Shown: positions 1-6,471, numbered from the stretch's first letter. The stretch is 6,582 bases of DNA from Chloroflexota bacterium (GCA_027624995.1 JAQBTI010000126.1:1-6582), one strand, 5' to 3'. The notes: generated from the letters alone by a model not told the origin. Numbers and translations: made by a program.

Positions 1-141
1 GATGCCCTTAACCGCTCCGTATTTTGAGATCGCCTCGTAGGCGTAGGGTGAACAAGTTGGAGTATGACGACAGGCGCCCGGCCAGTAAGGAGAGATGGCC
101 AGTTGATAGATTCGGATAGCGGAGAGCGCGATTTTTCGCAT
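1..141 (-). CDS. yidD: YidD, membrane protein insertion efficiency factor (partial, C-terminus beyond left edge)
   Basis: Reading the minus strand from the ATG at 141-139 gives 47 residues that stay open to the window edge. They begin MRKIALSAIRIYQLAISPYW and continue through the YidD signature CRHTPTCSPYAYEAI, with the paired cysteines at residues 24 and 30. YidD is a small (about 70-85 aa) membrane-associated protein thought to help YidC/Sec insert inner-membrane proteins. Its N-terminal amphipathic helix and Cys-x5-Cys motif are visible here; roughly the last third is missing. The start lies 8 bases after the rnpA stop, with only a weak AGGCGGA as ribosome-binding site, so translational coupling to rnpA is likely. 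The family more often has an aromatic residue where this protein has Thr in CRHTPTC, a small difference. The order rpmH-rnpA-yidD is the classic bacterial arrangement and supports the call; yidC would be expected next, outside the window. Confidence 0.93.
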   Translation of the reverse strand, partial: MRKIALSAIRIYQLAISPYWPGACRHTPTCSPYAYEAISKYGAVKGI

Positions 142-149
142 GGGTCCGC

Positions 150-506
150 CTAGGGCGAATCAGCGCGGGCGGCACCAGCCTCCAAGACTCCCGCTCGGAG
201 GAGCAGGCTCGTCATGGAAGTGCTAAGCATCGAGAAGTCCGCGGAACCGGCGTCTTTGCGGGCAACCAATACGAGGTCCCACCCTTGCTGGACCCCGGTA
301 AGACGAGCGGTCTCCCGGAGTCTTCGTTTTACTCTATTCCGGACCACCGCACCACCTACCGCCTTGCTCACCGAAAAACCGAACCGGCTTACGTTCAGAC
401 CGTTGGGACGCGCTCGGAGCACCAGGAGTCCACTGGACCAGCTTCGCCCCTCACGTCGAACCGCGGCAAAGTCCGCTGAACGGGTAAGACTCGGGCCTTT
501 TGACAT
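150..506 (-). CDS. rnpA: Ribonuclease P protein component
   Basis: This is the 118-aa protein subunit of RNase P. It binds the catalytic RNA and helps it remove 5' leaders from pre-tRNAs in the cytoplasm. The N-terminus MSKGPSLTRSADFAAVRREG matches the family opening (LT.s.DF..V...G). The hallmark basic helix AVVRNRVKRRLRE lies at residues 53-65, followed by the strand DLVLVAR at 77-83. Length is normal for the family. The same frame is open further upstream, to a GTG at 596. I chose the ATG at 506 because it starts just before the conserved domain, and the extra 30 residues are low-complexity and overlap rpmH out of frame. There is no recognisable Shine-Dalgarno sequence in the 31-base gap after the rpmH stop, so translation probably depends on ribosomes from rpmH. 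It is co-transcribed with rpmH and yidD. Confidence 0.95.
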   Translation of the reverse strand: MSKGPSLTRSADFAAVRREGRSWSSGLLVLRARPNGLNVSRFGFSVSKAVGGAVVRNRVKRRLRETARLTGVQQGWDLVLVARKDAGSADFSMLSTSMTSLLLRAGVLEAGAARADSP

Positions 507-537
507 GGTAGGCGTGGGAAACGCCCGGCTACGCGGT

Positions 538-675
538 TCAGACCGTGAGCCGCTCTCGTCCTTTGAACATACGGCGGCGTAGCACGTTCCGACCACCCTG
601 GGTGCTCATTCGTGATCTGAAGCCGTGAACCCGGCTCCTCCGACGCTTTTTGGGCTGGTAAGTCCTATTAGGCAT
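538..675 (-). CDS. rpmH: 50S ribosomal protein L34
   Basis: This short 45-aa gene encodes ribosomal protein L34, a very basic protein of the large subunit. The minus-strand ATG at 675-673 opens MPNRTYQPKKRRRSRVHGFR, followed by SRMSTQGGRNVLRRR and ending in RERLTV, then a TGA stop at 540-538. The elements TYQPK, HGFR.RM.T..GR.VL and RLTV are the whole-length signature of L34, and 44-46 aa is the usual size. It heads the rpmH-rnpA-yidD cluster. A consensus sigma-70-type promoter sits directly upstream, with its -10 box ending 7 bases before the ATG. There is no room for a Shine-Dalgarno sequence, so the transcript appears leaderless. In the same DNA the rnpA frame stays open to 605 but is closed by a TGA at 608-606. 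Confidence 0.97.
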   Translation of the reverse strand: MPNRTYQPKKRRRSRVHGFRSRMSTQGGRNVLRRRMFKGRERLTV

Positions 676-682
676 TTGTAGG

Positions 683-712
683 ATTATACTCGTGCGCAAA
701 CGTAGCTGTCAA
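683..712 (-). promoter_or_regulatory. Consensus sigma-70-type promoter of rpmH-rnpA-yidD
   Basis: On the minus strand TTGACA (712-707) and TATAAT (688-683) are separated by 18 bases. Both hexamers match the vegetative consensus exactly. Counting from the -10 box, transcription should start at about position 676, one base before the rpmH ATG at 675. This implies a leaderless or near-leaderless mRNA. The start point is inferred from spacing, not observed. Confidence 0.85.
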
Positions 713-729
713 TTTGGAGTGAACGAGGC

Positions 730-795
730 ATGAACCACCTCCATCGCTTGGCACAGGCGCGCATTGCCCGCCAGACTTATCTCGCACTGATCTAG
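730..795 (+). other. Possible 21-codon leader ORF upstream of the hydrolase
   Basis: A short plus-strand frame runs from the ATG at 730 to TAG at 793-795 and would encode MNHLHRLAQARIARQTYLAL plus Ile. It is preceded by GGAGTGAACGAGGC, a weak ribosome-binding site, and ends 14 bases before the hydrolase ATG at 810. The peptide resembles no family known to me and has no run of a single amino acid that would suggest attenuation. A frame this short can easily arise by chance. Confidence 0.2.
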
Positions 796-809
796 GCAAG
801 GAGCGAACA

Positions 810-1575
810 ATGGCAAATCTGGACGTTCTGACCTACGGCTTTGCTTTCGTGTCGGACCAGGGGTCGTTTGGCTGGTCTTCTGTCTCATTGGTAACGATAG
901 GTGATCGGAAGCTGAGGATCGACACAGGCCCGTCATCGCGCCGGGCCATGGTTTATGGGGCTTTGCAGAGCCGCGGCCTTGAGCCAGAAGACATCGACAC
1001 GGTCATCCTGACGCACCTGCACTGGGACCATTGCCAGAATGTCGATCTCTTTAGAAACGCACGCGTGCTCGTCCACTCGAAGGAACTTGACTACGCACGC
1101 AGTCCCAAGAGCGGCGACCTGGCTTTCGCGGCCGGCGTTCCTGATGTCCTCGGAAGGATAACCGTCGAGCCTGTGTCCGACGGCGACGTGGTCGCTGAAG
1201 GGCCTTTCCGTGATCGCTACGCCGGGACACACCAAGGGCCACCTCAGCATCTTGGCCGGCGTGGATGGTGATAGAGTCCTGGTTGCCGGCGACGCCATGC
1301 CGGACGCGGGGACGGTCCGGCGCGGTCTGCCTTACAACGTGTTTTGGGACACCAACGAGGTCGCCGGGAGCGTGGAGAAGATGCTGGACTCGTCGAGGGT
1401 CTTCTACCCCGGCCACGACCGTCCCTTCCGACTGGAAGGTGATGAGATCAGCTACCTGGAGGGCCCAACCGTAGTTAATATCACCGACAGTAATGAGGGA
1501 GGCGCCGCCCCGGCCGTCGCGTTCAAGGTGACACCGCGCAGGGCGGTGAACATAGACATGGTGCAGAAGGACTGA
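810..1575 (+). pseudogene. Metallo-beta-lactamase-fold hydrolase (glyoxalase II / lactonase-like), frameshifted
   Basis: Two overlapping plus-strand frames (810-1271 and 1210-1575) are halves of one MBL-fold metal-dependent hydrolase. The first half has THLHWDHCQN (residues 68-77), the HxHxDH motif that binds two metal ions. The second has ATPGHTKGH, AGDAM and YPGHDRPF, supplying the remaining histidine, bridging aspartate and histidine ligands. Removing one base in GAAGGGCCTTTCC (1197-1209) joins them as AEGLSVIATPGHTKGH, giving a 254-aa protein of normal family length. Metal-site residues would then be H69, H71, D73, H74, H140, D161 and H202. The start at 810 is supported by AAGGAG at 798-803, six bases upstream. 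The family includes glyoxalase II, acyl-homoserine lactonases and many uncharacterised hydrolases; the substrate cannot be fixed here. Since every catalytic element is kept, a recent mutation or a sequencing/assembly indel is more likely than long decay. The GTG at 1210 is probably not a real start. Confidence 0.85.
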
Positions 1576-1605
1576 TTCGACATCGCAGGTCGCGACGTAG
1601 TACTG

Positions 1606-1621
1606 ATTGTTTACTAACAAT
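1606..1621. promoter_or_regulatory. Operator-like palindrome upstream of the ABC transporter operon
   Basis: ATTGTT-TACT-AACAAT is a perfect 6-bp inverted repeat around a 4-base centre. It is an A+T-rich island in the 141-bp gap between the hydrolase and the permease, about 95 bases before the permease ATG. Size and symmetry suit the binding site of a dimeric regulator such as a TetR- or MarR-family protein. No regulator gene is in the window and I see no clear -35/-10 pair beside it. A second short palindrome, GTCGCGAC, lies just upstream at 1589-1596. No T-tract follows, so it is not a typical terminator. Confidence 0.35.
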
Positions 1622-1716
1622 AGGCCCTGAGGCCGATTTCGCCACGCCAAATGCAGGTTAAGGTCACGCGGGTGCGGTGGTCGGACTGAGCGTGAAAAGC
1701 CGGCTGAAGGAGTGAG

Positions 1717-4700
1717 ATGAGGGTCCAACTATTATTCTACGTCCGGCATGCACTTCGATCGCTGCAGCGGGAGCGGCGGAGGTCGCTGTTCGCGGTCTTC
1801 GCCATCGCAGTAGGCGTTGCGGCTGTCGTCGGACTGCAGACCCTTAGCCTCTCTATCGGAGACTCGGTAACCGAAGACATACAGGCCACCCATCAGGGGG
1901 ATATCGTCGTGTCCACGAGGAACGGCGAACCATTCCCGCAGGAGCACATGGCGGCCTTGGACGCCTTGGTGTCTCGGATGGATCCGGCCGACTCTGCCTG
2001 GTTCCTTCTCCCGAACCCCGATCGTCCGTCGTTCATCGCGCCCGCAGGTGAGGCCAGTGTGCTGCAGTGGTTCCAGCCATATCTGGTGGAGCCGGACAAC
2101 TACCCACTCTATGGAGAGCTGGCGTCGATCGAGCCGAAGGACGTTCCGGTCCGCCAACTCCTTAACTCGCCAGGTGATGTCGTTCTGGCCAAAGGCATTG
2201 CGAGCAGACTCGGCGTAAGCGTCGGCGACCGGGTTGTAATCGAAAACTCCGGGACTTTCGAGATCACGGGACTGGTTTCGAACCAGGCTTCGGGTGGCGT
2301 CTTCGCTCCGTACTTCGTTCCGCCGATGCCCTGGTTCGCGTACATGGACGTGAAGGACCCGACGGCGCGGGAGACCTTCAAGGTCGAGGGCAACCAAGCA
2401 AGCGTGCTGTTCGTCAAGACCAGGACCGACGCCGAGGCCCAGACGTTGGCCCGGGACATAGAGGCCACCATCTGGCTTGTAGAGCGGGGAGCGCTCGACG
2501 ATCGACCGGATGGCAACGTCTTTGTGTACCTTCCGGCCCCGACAGTAGACCTAGGCGACCGCGTGCGCCGGGAGATCGAATCCCTGACCGGCGTGGCCAA
2601 CGTTGTCGAGTATCACGTGTTCTCCGACGCCAAGCTCTTGCTCCCGAGAGGCAGGCAGGGGCCCACTGAGGGCGGGCTCGTCCAAACGCTCATCGCCGCC
2701 GAGCCCATGCCCGCAGCCGTAGAGATGGCGCATGGACGAGATCTCGGTCCGGGGGATAAGGGAAGCCCGGTAATGGTGATGGGCGGCTTCGAAGCCCTCC
2801 TCGGAGAAAGTGCGGCCGGCCAGCTAGGCAGCCGGCGAGACATCGCCGTAAACGGCAGGACGGTCACGCTGGAAGTGGTCGGCGTCACGGCGGGCGACCT
2901 GCCGGTCCAGGATGCCATCGGCGAGTCTGCCCTTCTTGCGCCTTTGGGCGCTATCGACCCCTCTATTCCCCGGTCGTCCATATCCTTCTTGTTGACAGTT
3001 CCCGAGACTGATGCTTCAGATGCTGCGGCCAGGCTGGCTCGAGCGTTTCCCGGCATCGTGGCTGTTAGGGCGGACTCGCCGGCGGCGATTGTGGCTGCGC
3101 GGGATTTCATCTTGGGCGACGGAAGCCCTATCGAGGTCGAGACCGCGGCGGCTAGGCTACCCGAAATCGAGGACACAACCGACGTGCTGGGGAAGGTAAT
3201 AATAGTGGCTGGGCTAGTGTCGCTCGCGATCGGCGGGATTGGCATCCTCAACACTATGCTGGTAGTCGTCGGTCGGCGCACCCAGGAGATCGGTGTCTTG
3301 AAGGCCCTGGGCCTTAAGGGAAGACAGGTCACGCTGCTCTTCATGATCGAAGGGCTGGTCCTCGGGGTCGCCGGGAGCGTCGTCGGGATATTGGTGGGCA
3401 TAGCCCTCAGCATAGCCCTGACTGGTGTGGGAGAGCAGTTTCTTCAGGTAGACGTAGGCTGGAAGCTCCAGGTCGCGCCTATATACACCGGCCTGGTGGT
3501 CGGGATCGTCGCGACTACCGTTTTCGGATTCCTACCCACTCTGGCCGCCAGTCAAGTCCGCCCCAACGTCGTCCTCCAGTCCCAGGGGACGGCCGTGCCA
3601 AGAACGGGGCGCCTAGTCTCGTTGTTGGTCGTCATCGTCCTGACAGCCGTGATGGGACTCGTGGCCACCGTCTTTCTGTCGAACCCGGTCGTGGGCCTGG
3701 CAGGCGCATACGGCGCTCTGGCAGTTCTTGCCGTCCTGACTATCGTTCTCATCGGACTCGTGTGGGTCGTCGGAAAGTCGCCGAGCTTCGGCAGCATAAA
3801 CCTGAAACTGGCTCTGAGGGGAATGTCGCGCCAAAAGGGTCGAGCGGCGTCCACTCTGCTGGCACTGGTAATCGGGATATTCGCGATGGCCTCGATAGTA
3901 ATGCTCGGGGACACACTCAAGGACCTGGCGGATGAGATATCCGAGGACGCAGTCGGAGGGAACGTGCTACTGATGATCCCCCAGGCCGACGTGCTGACGA
4001 TTCAGCGGGCTTCTGAGGCCGTTTCGTCATTGAACAGTATCAATAACGTCGTGGAGGACCATCAGTACGAGGATGCCCGGATTGTGGCCGTCAACGGCGA
4101 AACGGGCCGAAGGTGGGGAAGCACGATGGTAGCCCGGCGGGGCGTGCCCGAACAGGGGCCGCCGAGTCTATCTGAGGGCCGTCTGCTGGAACCATCGGAC
4201 GAAGGGAAGGCCGTGGTAGTCGTAGGCAGCGGTGTCGCGGAAGATCTGAGCCTCGAAATCGGAGACACACTGACCTTCGACATTGGGGCTCACCGAGTGA
4301 ACGGAGAGCTGGTCGGGGGCCGCGAGACGGACCTGGAGCTCGTCGGGATCACGGTCGAGGAGTGGCCGGCGACTGGAGGCTTCAGCGACGACGGCGGATT
4401 CATCATTCCAATTGGAGGCCTCGATTCGCTTTTTACGCCCACCAACGCGTTTTTCATCATGACCGCGGACGAGTCTGACGGACCCGCGATCGCAGAGGAG
4501 TTGACTCGGGCCGTGCCTGGCGCCATCGCCATGGAAACGCGGACGGTCGCAGGAGTATTCAAGGACATCCTCGATAGGATCGCCGTATTCCCGATGGTGT
4601 TGTCCGCGCTGGCCCTGTTCGCGGGCGCGGTGATCATTGCCAACAGCGTGGCCCTGGCGACTATGGAGCGACGGCGCAAGATCGCCACAATGAAGGCGGT

Positions 4701-4965
4701 CGGGGCGAAGGGCTCGAGGATCCTGACGGCGCTCCTCTTGGAGAACGCCATAATCGGGTTCCTGGGTGGGGCCATTGGAGTCGCGCTGTCGATGATAGTT
4801 CTGGTCGTGATGAACAGGCTGGAGTCGGACATCCCGATCAGTCCGAACCCGGTGTCCGTGGCTCTGGTCCTGGTAGTCGCCATCGGAGTCGCATTGGGAG
4901 CGGCCGTGATTTCCGCGTGGCCAGCGTCCAAGGAGAAGCCCCTGACGGTGTTGAGATACGAATAA
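1717..4965 (+). CDS. ABC transporter permease, MacB/FtsX-type with ten predicted membrane helices (YbbP-like layout)
   Basis: This 1082-aa inner-membrane permease belongs to the type VII (MacB/LolCDE/FtsX) ABC superfamily, which drives extracytoplasmic work or lipid/peptide extraction rather than simple import. Hydrophobic segments lie near residues 22-46, 493-517, 540-570, 587-611, 632-654, 660-686, 708-731, 957-980, 1003-1033 and 1045-1069. This is two 4-helix FtsX units joined by two extra helices, as in YbbP. Each unit has the FtsX coupling-helix motif: RRTQEIGVLKALGLKGRQ (520-537) and ERRRKIATMKAVGAKG (984-999). The two extracytoplasmic domains are unequal (about 47-492 and 732-956); the first seems to hold two copies of the module seen once in the second. 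The start has a good AAGGAG (1707-1712) four bases upstream, followed by a typical basic N-terminus. The ATPase gene follows 46 bases later. No membrane-fusion or outer-membrane partner is present, and the substrate is unknown. At over 1000 aa it is longer than E. coli YbbP (about 800 aa). Confidence 0.9.
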   Translation: MRVQLLFYVRHALRSLQRERRRSLFAVFAIAVGVAAVVGLQTLSLSIGDSVTEDIQATHQGDIVVSTRNGEPFPQEHMAALDALVSRMDPADSAWFLLPNPDRPSFIAPAGEASVLQWFQPYLVEPDNYPLYGELASIEPKDVPVRQLLNSPGDVVLAKGIASRLGVSVGDRVVIENSGTFEITGLVSNQASGGVFAPYFVPPMPWFAYMDVKDPTARETFKVEGNQASVLFVKTRTDAEAQTLARDIEATIWLVERGALDDRPDGNVFVYLPAPTVDLGDRVRREIESLTGVANVVEYHVFSDAKLLLPRGRQGPTEGGLVQTLIAAEPMPAAVEMAHGRDLGPGDKGSPVMVMGGFEALLGESAAGQLGSRRDIAVNGRTVTLEVVGVTAGDLPVQDAIGESALLAPLGAIDPSIPRSSISFLLTVPETDASDAAARLARAFPGIVAVRADSPAAIVAARDFILGDGSPIEVETAAARLPEIEDTTDVLGKVIIVAGLVSLAIGGIGILNTMLVVVGRRTQEIGVLKALGLKGRQVTLLFMIEGLVLGVAGSVVGILVGIALSIALTGVGEQFLQVDVGWKLQVAPIYTGLVVGIVATTVFGFLPTLAASQVRPNVVLQSQGTAVPRTGRLVSLLVVIVLTAVMGLVATVFLSNPVVGLAGAYGALAVLAVLTIVLIGLVWVVGKSPSFGSINLKLALRGMSRQKGRAASTLLALVIGIFAMASIVMLGDTLKDLADEISEDAVGGNVLLMIPQADVLTIQRASEAVSSLNSINNVVEDHQYEDARIVAVNGETGRRWGSTMVARRGVPEQGPPSLSEGRLLEPSDEGKAVVVVGSGVAEDLSLEIGDTLTFDIGAHRVNGELVGGRETDLELVGITVEEWPATGGFSDDGGFIIPIGGLDSLFTPTNAFFIMTADESDGPAIAEELTRAVPGAIAMETRTVAGVFKDILDRIAVFPMVLSALALFAGAVIIANSVALATMERRRKIATMKAVGAKGSRILTALLLENAIIGFLGGAIGVALSMIVLVVMNRLESDIPISPNPVSVALVLVVAIGVALGAAVISAWPASKEKPLTVLRYE

Positions 4966-5011
4966 CTGATCGTTTGCCCAGAGCGCCGGGCGACGTCGAA
5001 GGAGTGGAGCA

Positions 5012-5701
5012 GTGACTGAAGAGCCGGGACGCGTAGTCCTCCGTGCAACTGACGTCAGGAAGGAATTCCGGATGGGAGACGCCACCGTCAGTGCGGTCGA
5101 TGGCGTGAGTCTCAGCGTCAACGAAGGCGAACTGGTTGCCATTCTGGGAGCGTCCGGCAGTGGCAAGCGCACGCTCCTGGGGCTTCTGGGCGGCCTCGAT
5201 AACCCGACATCGGGCCGAGTCGAGGTGGGCGGTGTGGACATCACGTCGATGAGCGAGGGCGAACTCGCGGAGATCCGCAACGAGAAGATCGGCTTCGTAT
5301 TCCAGTTCTTCAATCTGATCCAGACCCTAACGGCCGTCGAGAACGTGGAGCTGCCGATCCAGTTCTCCCGAAACGGGCGCTCGCACTCCCGAAAGCGGGC
5401 GGAGGAGTTGCTCAGTCTACTGGGCCTGGACCACCGGCTCGACCACCGTCCGGGCCAACTCTCGGGCGGGGAGCAGCAGCGGGTCGCCATCGCCAGGGCG
5501 CTCGCCAACGGCCCCGACCTCATACTGGCGGACGAGCCCACCGGCAATCTCGACAGCGGCATCGGCCAGGCGGTCCTACAGGCGCTGCTGGATGCGCGAA
5601 CGCAGACCGGCACGACCCTGGTGCTGGTAACCCACGACTCCGACGTAGCCGCCCTTGCGGATCGCTCGGTAACGATGAAAGACGGGGTGCTGATCGACTA
5701 A
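5012..5701 (+). CDS. ABC transporter ATP-binding protein, MacB/LolD family, with atypical Walker A
   Basis: This 229-aa protein is the cytoplasmic ATPase partner of the permease just upstream, from which it is separated by 46 bases, so the two form one operon. Motifs in order are Walker A GASGSGKRT (46-54), Q-loop VFQFFNL with Gln98, signature LSGGEQQRVAIARAL (150-164), Walker B LILADEPTGNLD (170-181) and H-loop LVTHD (His208). The LSGGEQQRVAIARAL and ADEPTGNLD wording and the length are typical of the LolD/MacB/YbbA group. The start is GTG at 5012, with GAAGGAG at 4998-5004 seven bases upstream. Position 53 is Arg (codon CGC, 5168-5170) where the family has the Mg2+-coordinating Ser/Thr. A single A-to-C change from AGC would explain it. 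Since all else is intact, either ATP hydrolysis is impaired or the base is an error. Confidence 0.95.
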   Translation: MTEEPGRVVLRATDVRKEFRMGDATVSAVDGVSLSVNEGELVAILGASGSGKRTLLGLLGGLDNPTSGRVEVGGVDITSMSEGELAEIRNEKIGFVFQFFNLIQTLTAVENVELPIQFSRNGRSHSRKRAEELLSLLGLDHRLDHRPGQLSGGEQQRVAIARALANGPDLILADEPTGNLDSGIGQAVLQALLDARTQTGTTLVLVTHDSDVAALADRSVTMKDGVLID

Positions 5702-5717
5702 GGCTCCGACCGCGCAC

Positions 5718-5736
5718 TTGTCCCGTCCTTGGACAA
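5718..5736. terminator. Weak hairpin between convergent genes (possible shared terminator)
   Basis: TTGTCC (5718-5723) and GGACAA (5731-5736) form a 6-bp inverted repeat with a 7-base loop. It lies in the 51-bp gap between the ATPase stop and the rph stop. Its place between converging genes suits a bidirectional terminator. The stem is short and no U-tract follows on either strand, so the call is tentative. Confidence 0.25.
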
Positions 5737-5752
5737 ACCAGGCTGCGGCCGA

Positions 5753-6469
5753 CTACAGCGCCACTATCGCTTCTCTCTGGGCCGCGAATAGCTCCTTCGT
5801 TCCCTTCGCCGCCAACGAGAGCACCTCGTCCAAGGTTTCGCGCGAGAAGGGCTCGCCCTCCGCAGTGCCCTGTACCTCCACGAACTCGCCTGCGTCCGTC
5901 ATGACCACGTTGAAGTCCACACCCGCCTCTGAATCTTCCTCGTAACACAGGTCGAGCAGAAGACTTCCGTCCATGACTCCTACGCTGGTGGCGGCGACCG
6001 CGCACCTGAGGGGTACCGAGGCAAGCGTTCCTGCTTCGACTAACGAAGCCAGAGCCTGGTGGACGGCTACGTAAGCGCCGGTGATGGCGGCCGTGCGGGT
6101 GCCGCCGTCGGCCTGTAACACGTCGCAGTCCACGGTCAGCGTCCGGGGGCCCAAAGCCTTGAGGTCCGCCACGGCCCGAAGCGATCTGCCGATGAGCCTC
6201 TGTATCTCCTGCGTTCTTCCCCTGGGTGTTCTCTCGCGGGGAGTGCGGGTGTTGGTGGAGCGGGGGAGCATCGCGTACTCGGCGGTAATCCAGCCCTTGC
6301 CCGTCCCGCCCAGGAAGGGGGGGACTCGGTCCTCCACGCTTACCGCGCATAGCACACGCGTCTTGCCGGTCTCGATCAGCACCGAGCCCTCAGCGAATTC
6401 CTGGCCGCCGAACTCGATGCGGACGTTACGTAGTTGATCGGCGGCCCGTCCGTCCGGTCGCTTTGCCAT
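5753..6469 (-). CDS. rph: Ribonuclease PH
   Basis: This 238-aa enzyme is a phosphate-dependent 3'-to-5' exoribonuclease that trims tRNA 3' ends in the cytoplasm, releasing nucleoside diphosphates; the family forms a hexameric ring. It opens MAKRPDGRAADQLRNVRIE, matching the family start (R.DGR..d.lR.v.i). It then shows GWITAEYAMLPRST (59-72), EIQRLIGRSLRA (88-99), DCDVLQADGGTRTAAITGAY (114-133) with the phosphate-binding GGTRT, DLCYEEDSEAGVDFNVVM (173-190) with the catalytic acidic residues, and VEVQGTAEGEPFSR (197-210). Length is exactly normal. The frame is open to 6505, but the ATG at 6469 is chosen because a strong GGAGGTGA lies 5-10 bases upstream and because the longer form would begin upstream of the likely promoter. 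It converges on the transporter operon; no rdgB or other usual partner follows in the window. Confidence 0.97.
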   Translation of the reverse strand: MAKRPDGRAADQLRNVRIEFGGQEFAEGSVLIETGKTRVLCAVSVEDRVPPFLGGTGKGWITAEYAMLPRSTNTRTPRERTPRGRTQEIQRLIGRSLRAVADLKALGPRTLTVDCDVLQADGGTRTAAITGAYVAVHQALASLVEAGTLASVPLRCAVAATSVGVMDGSLLLDLCYEEDSEAGVDFNVVMTDAGEFVEVQGTAEGEPFSRETLDEVLSLAAKGTKELFAAQREAIVAL

Positions 6470-6471
6470 GG

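Noticed and set aside
507..596. N-terminal extension of rnpA (GTG start at 596) overlapping rpmH, as in the overlapping rpmH/rnpA of Thermus
   Set aside because: The frame is closed by a TGA at 608-606, so it cannot embed rpmH as in Thermus. The extra residues are not family-like and the conserved domain begins at the ATG at 506.
676..809. Chromosome origin (oriC) next to rpmH
   Set aside because: No TTATCCACA-like DnaA boxes, no A+T-rich unwinding repeats and no dnaA gene are visible in this gap.
1210..1575. Independent small gene starting at the GTG at 1210
   Set aside because: It begins in the middle of an MBL domain at the PGHTKGH motif, has no ribosome-binding site and lacks the HxHxDH half, so it is the rest of a frameshifted gene.
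1051..1728. Minus-strand frame of 225 codons opposite the hydrolase
   Set aside because: No recognisable family; antisense to MBL motifs that are clearly coding on the plus strand.
4168..5613. Long minus-strand open frame (481 codons) opposite the permease and ATPase
   Set aside because: The translation is low-complexity (Ser/Arg/Pro-rich) with no recognisable domain. It lies antisense to two well-supported genes and is a shadow of G+C-rich codon use.
5520..6350. 276-codon minus-strand frame overlapping rph and the end of the ATPase gene
   Set aside because: Arg/Gly-rich translation without domains, out of frame with rph, which explains the same DNA with full family conservation.
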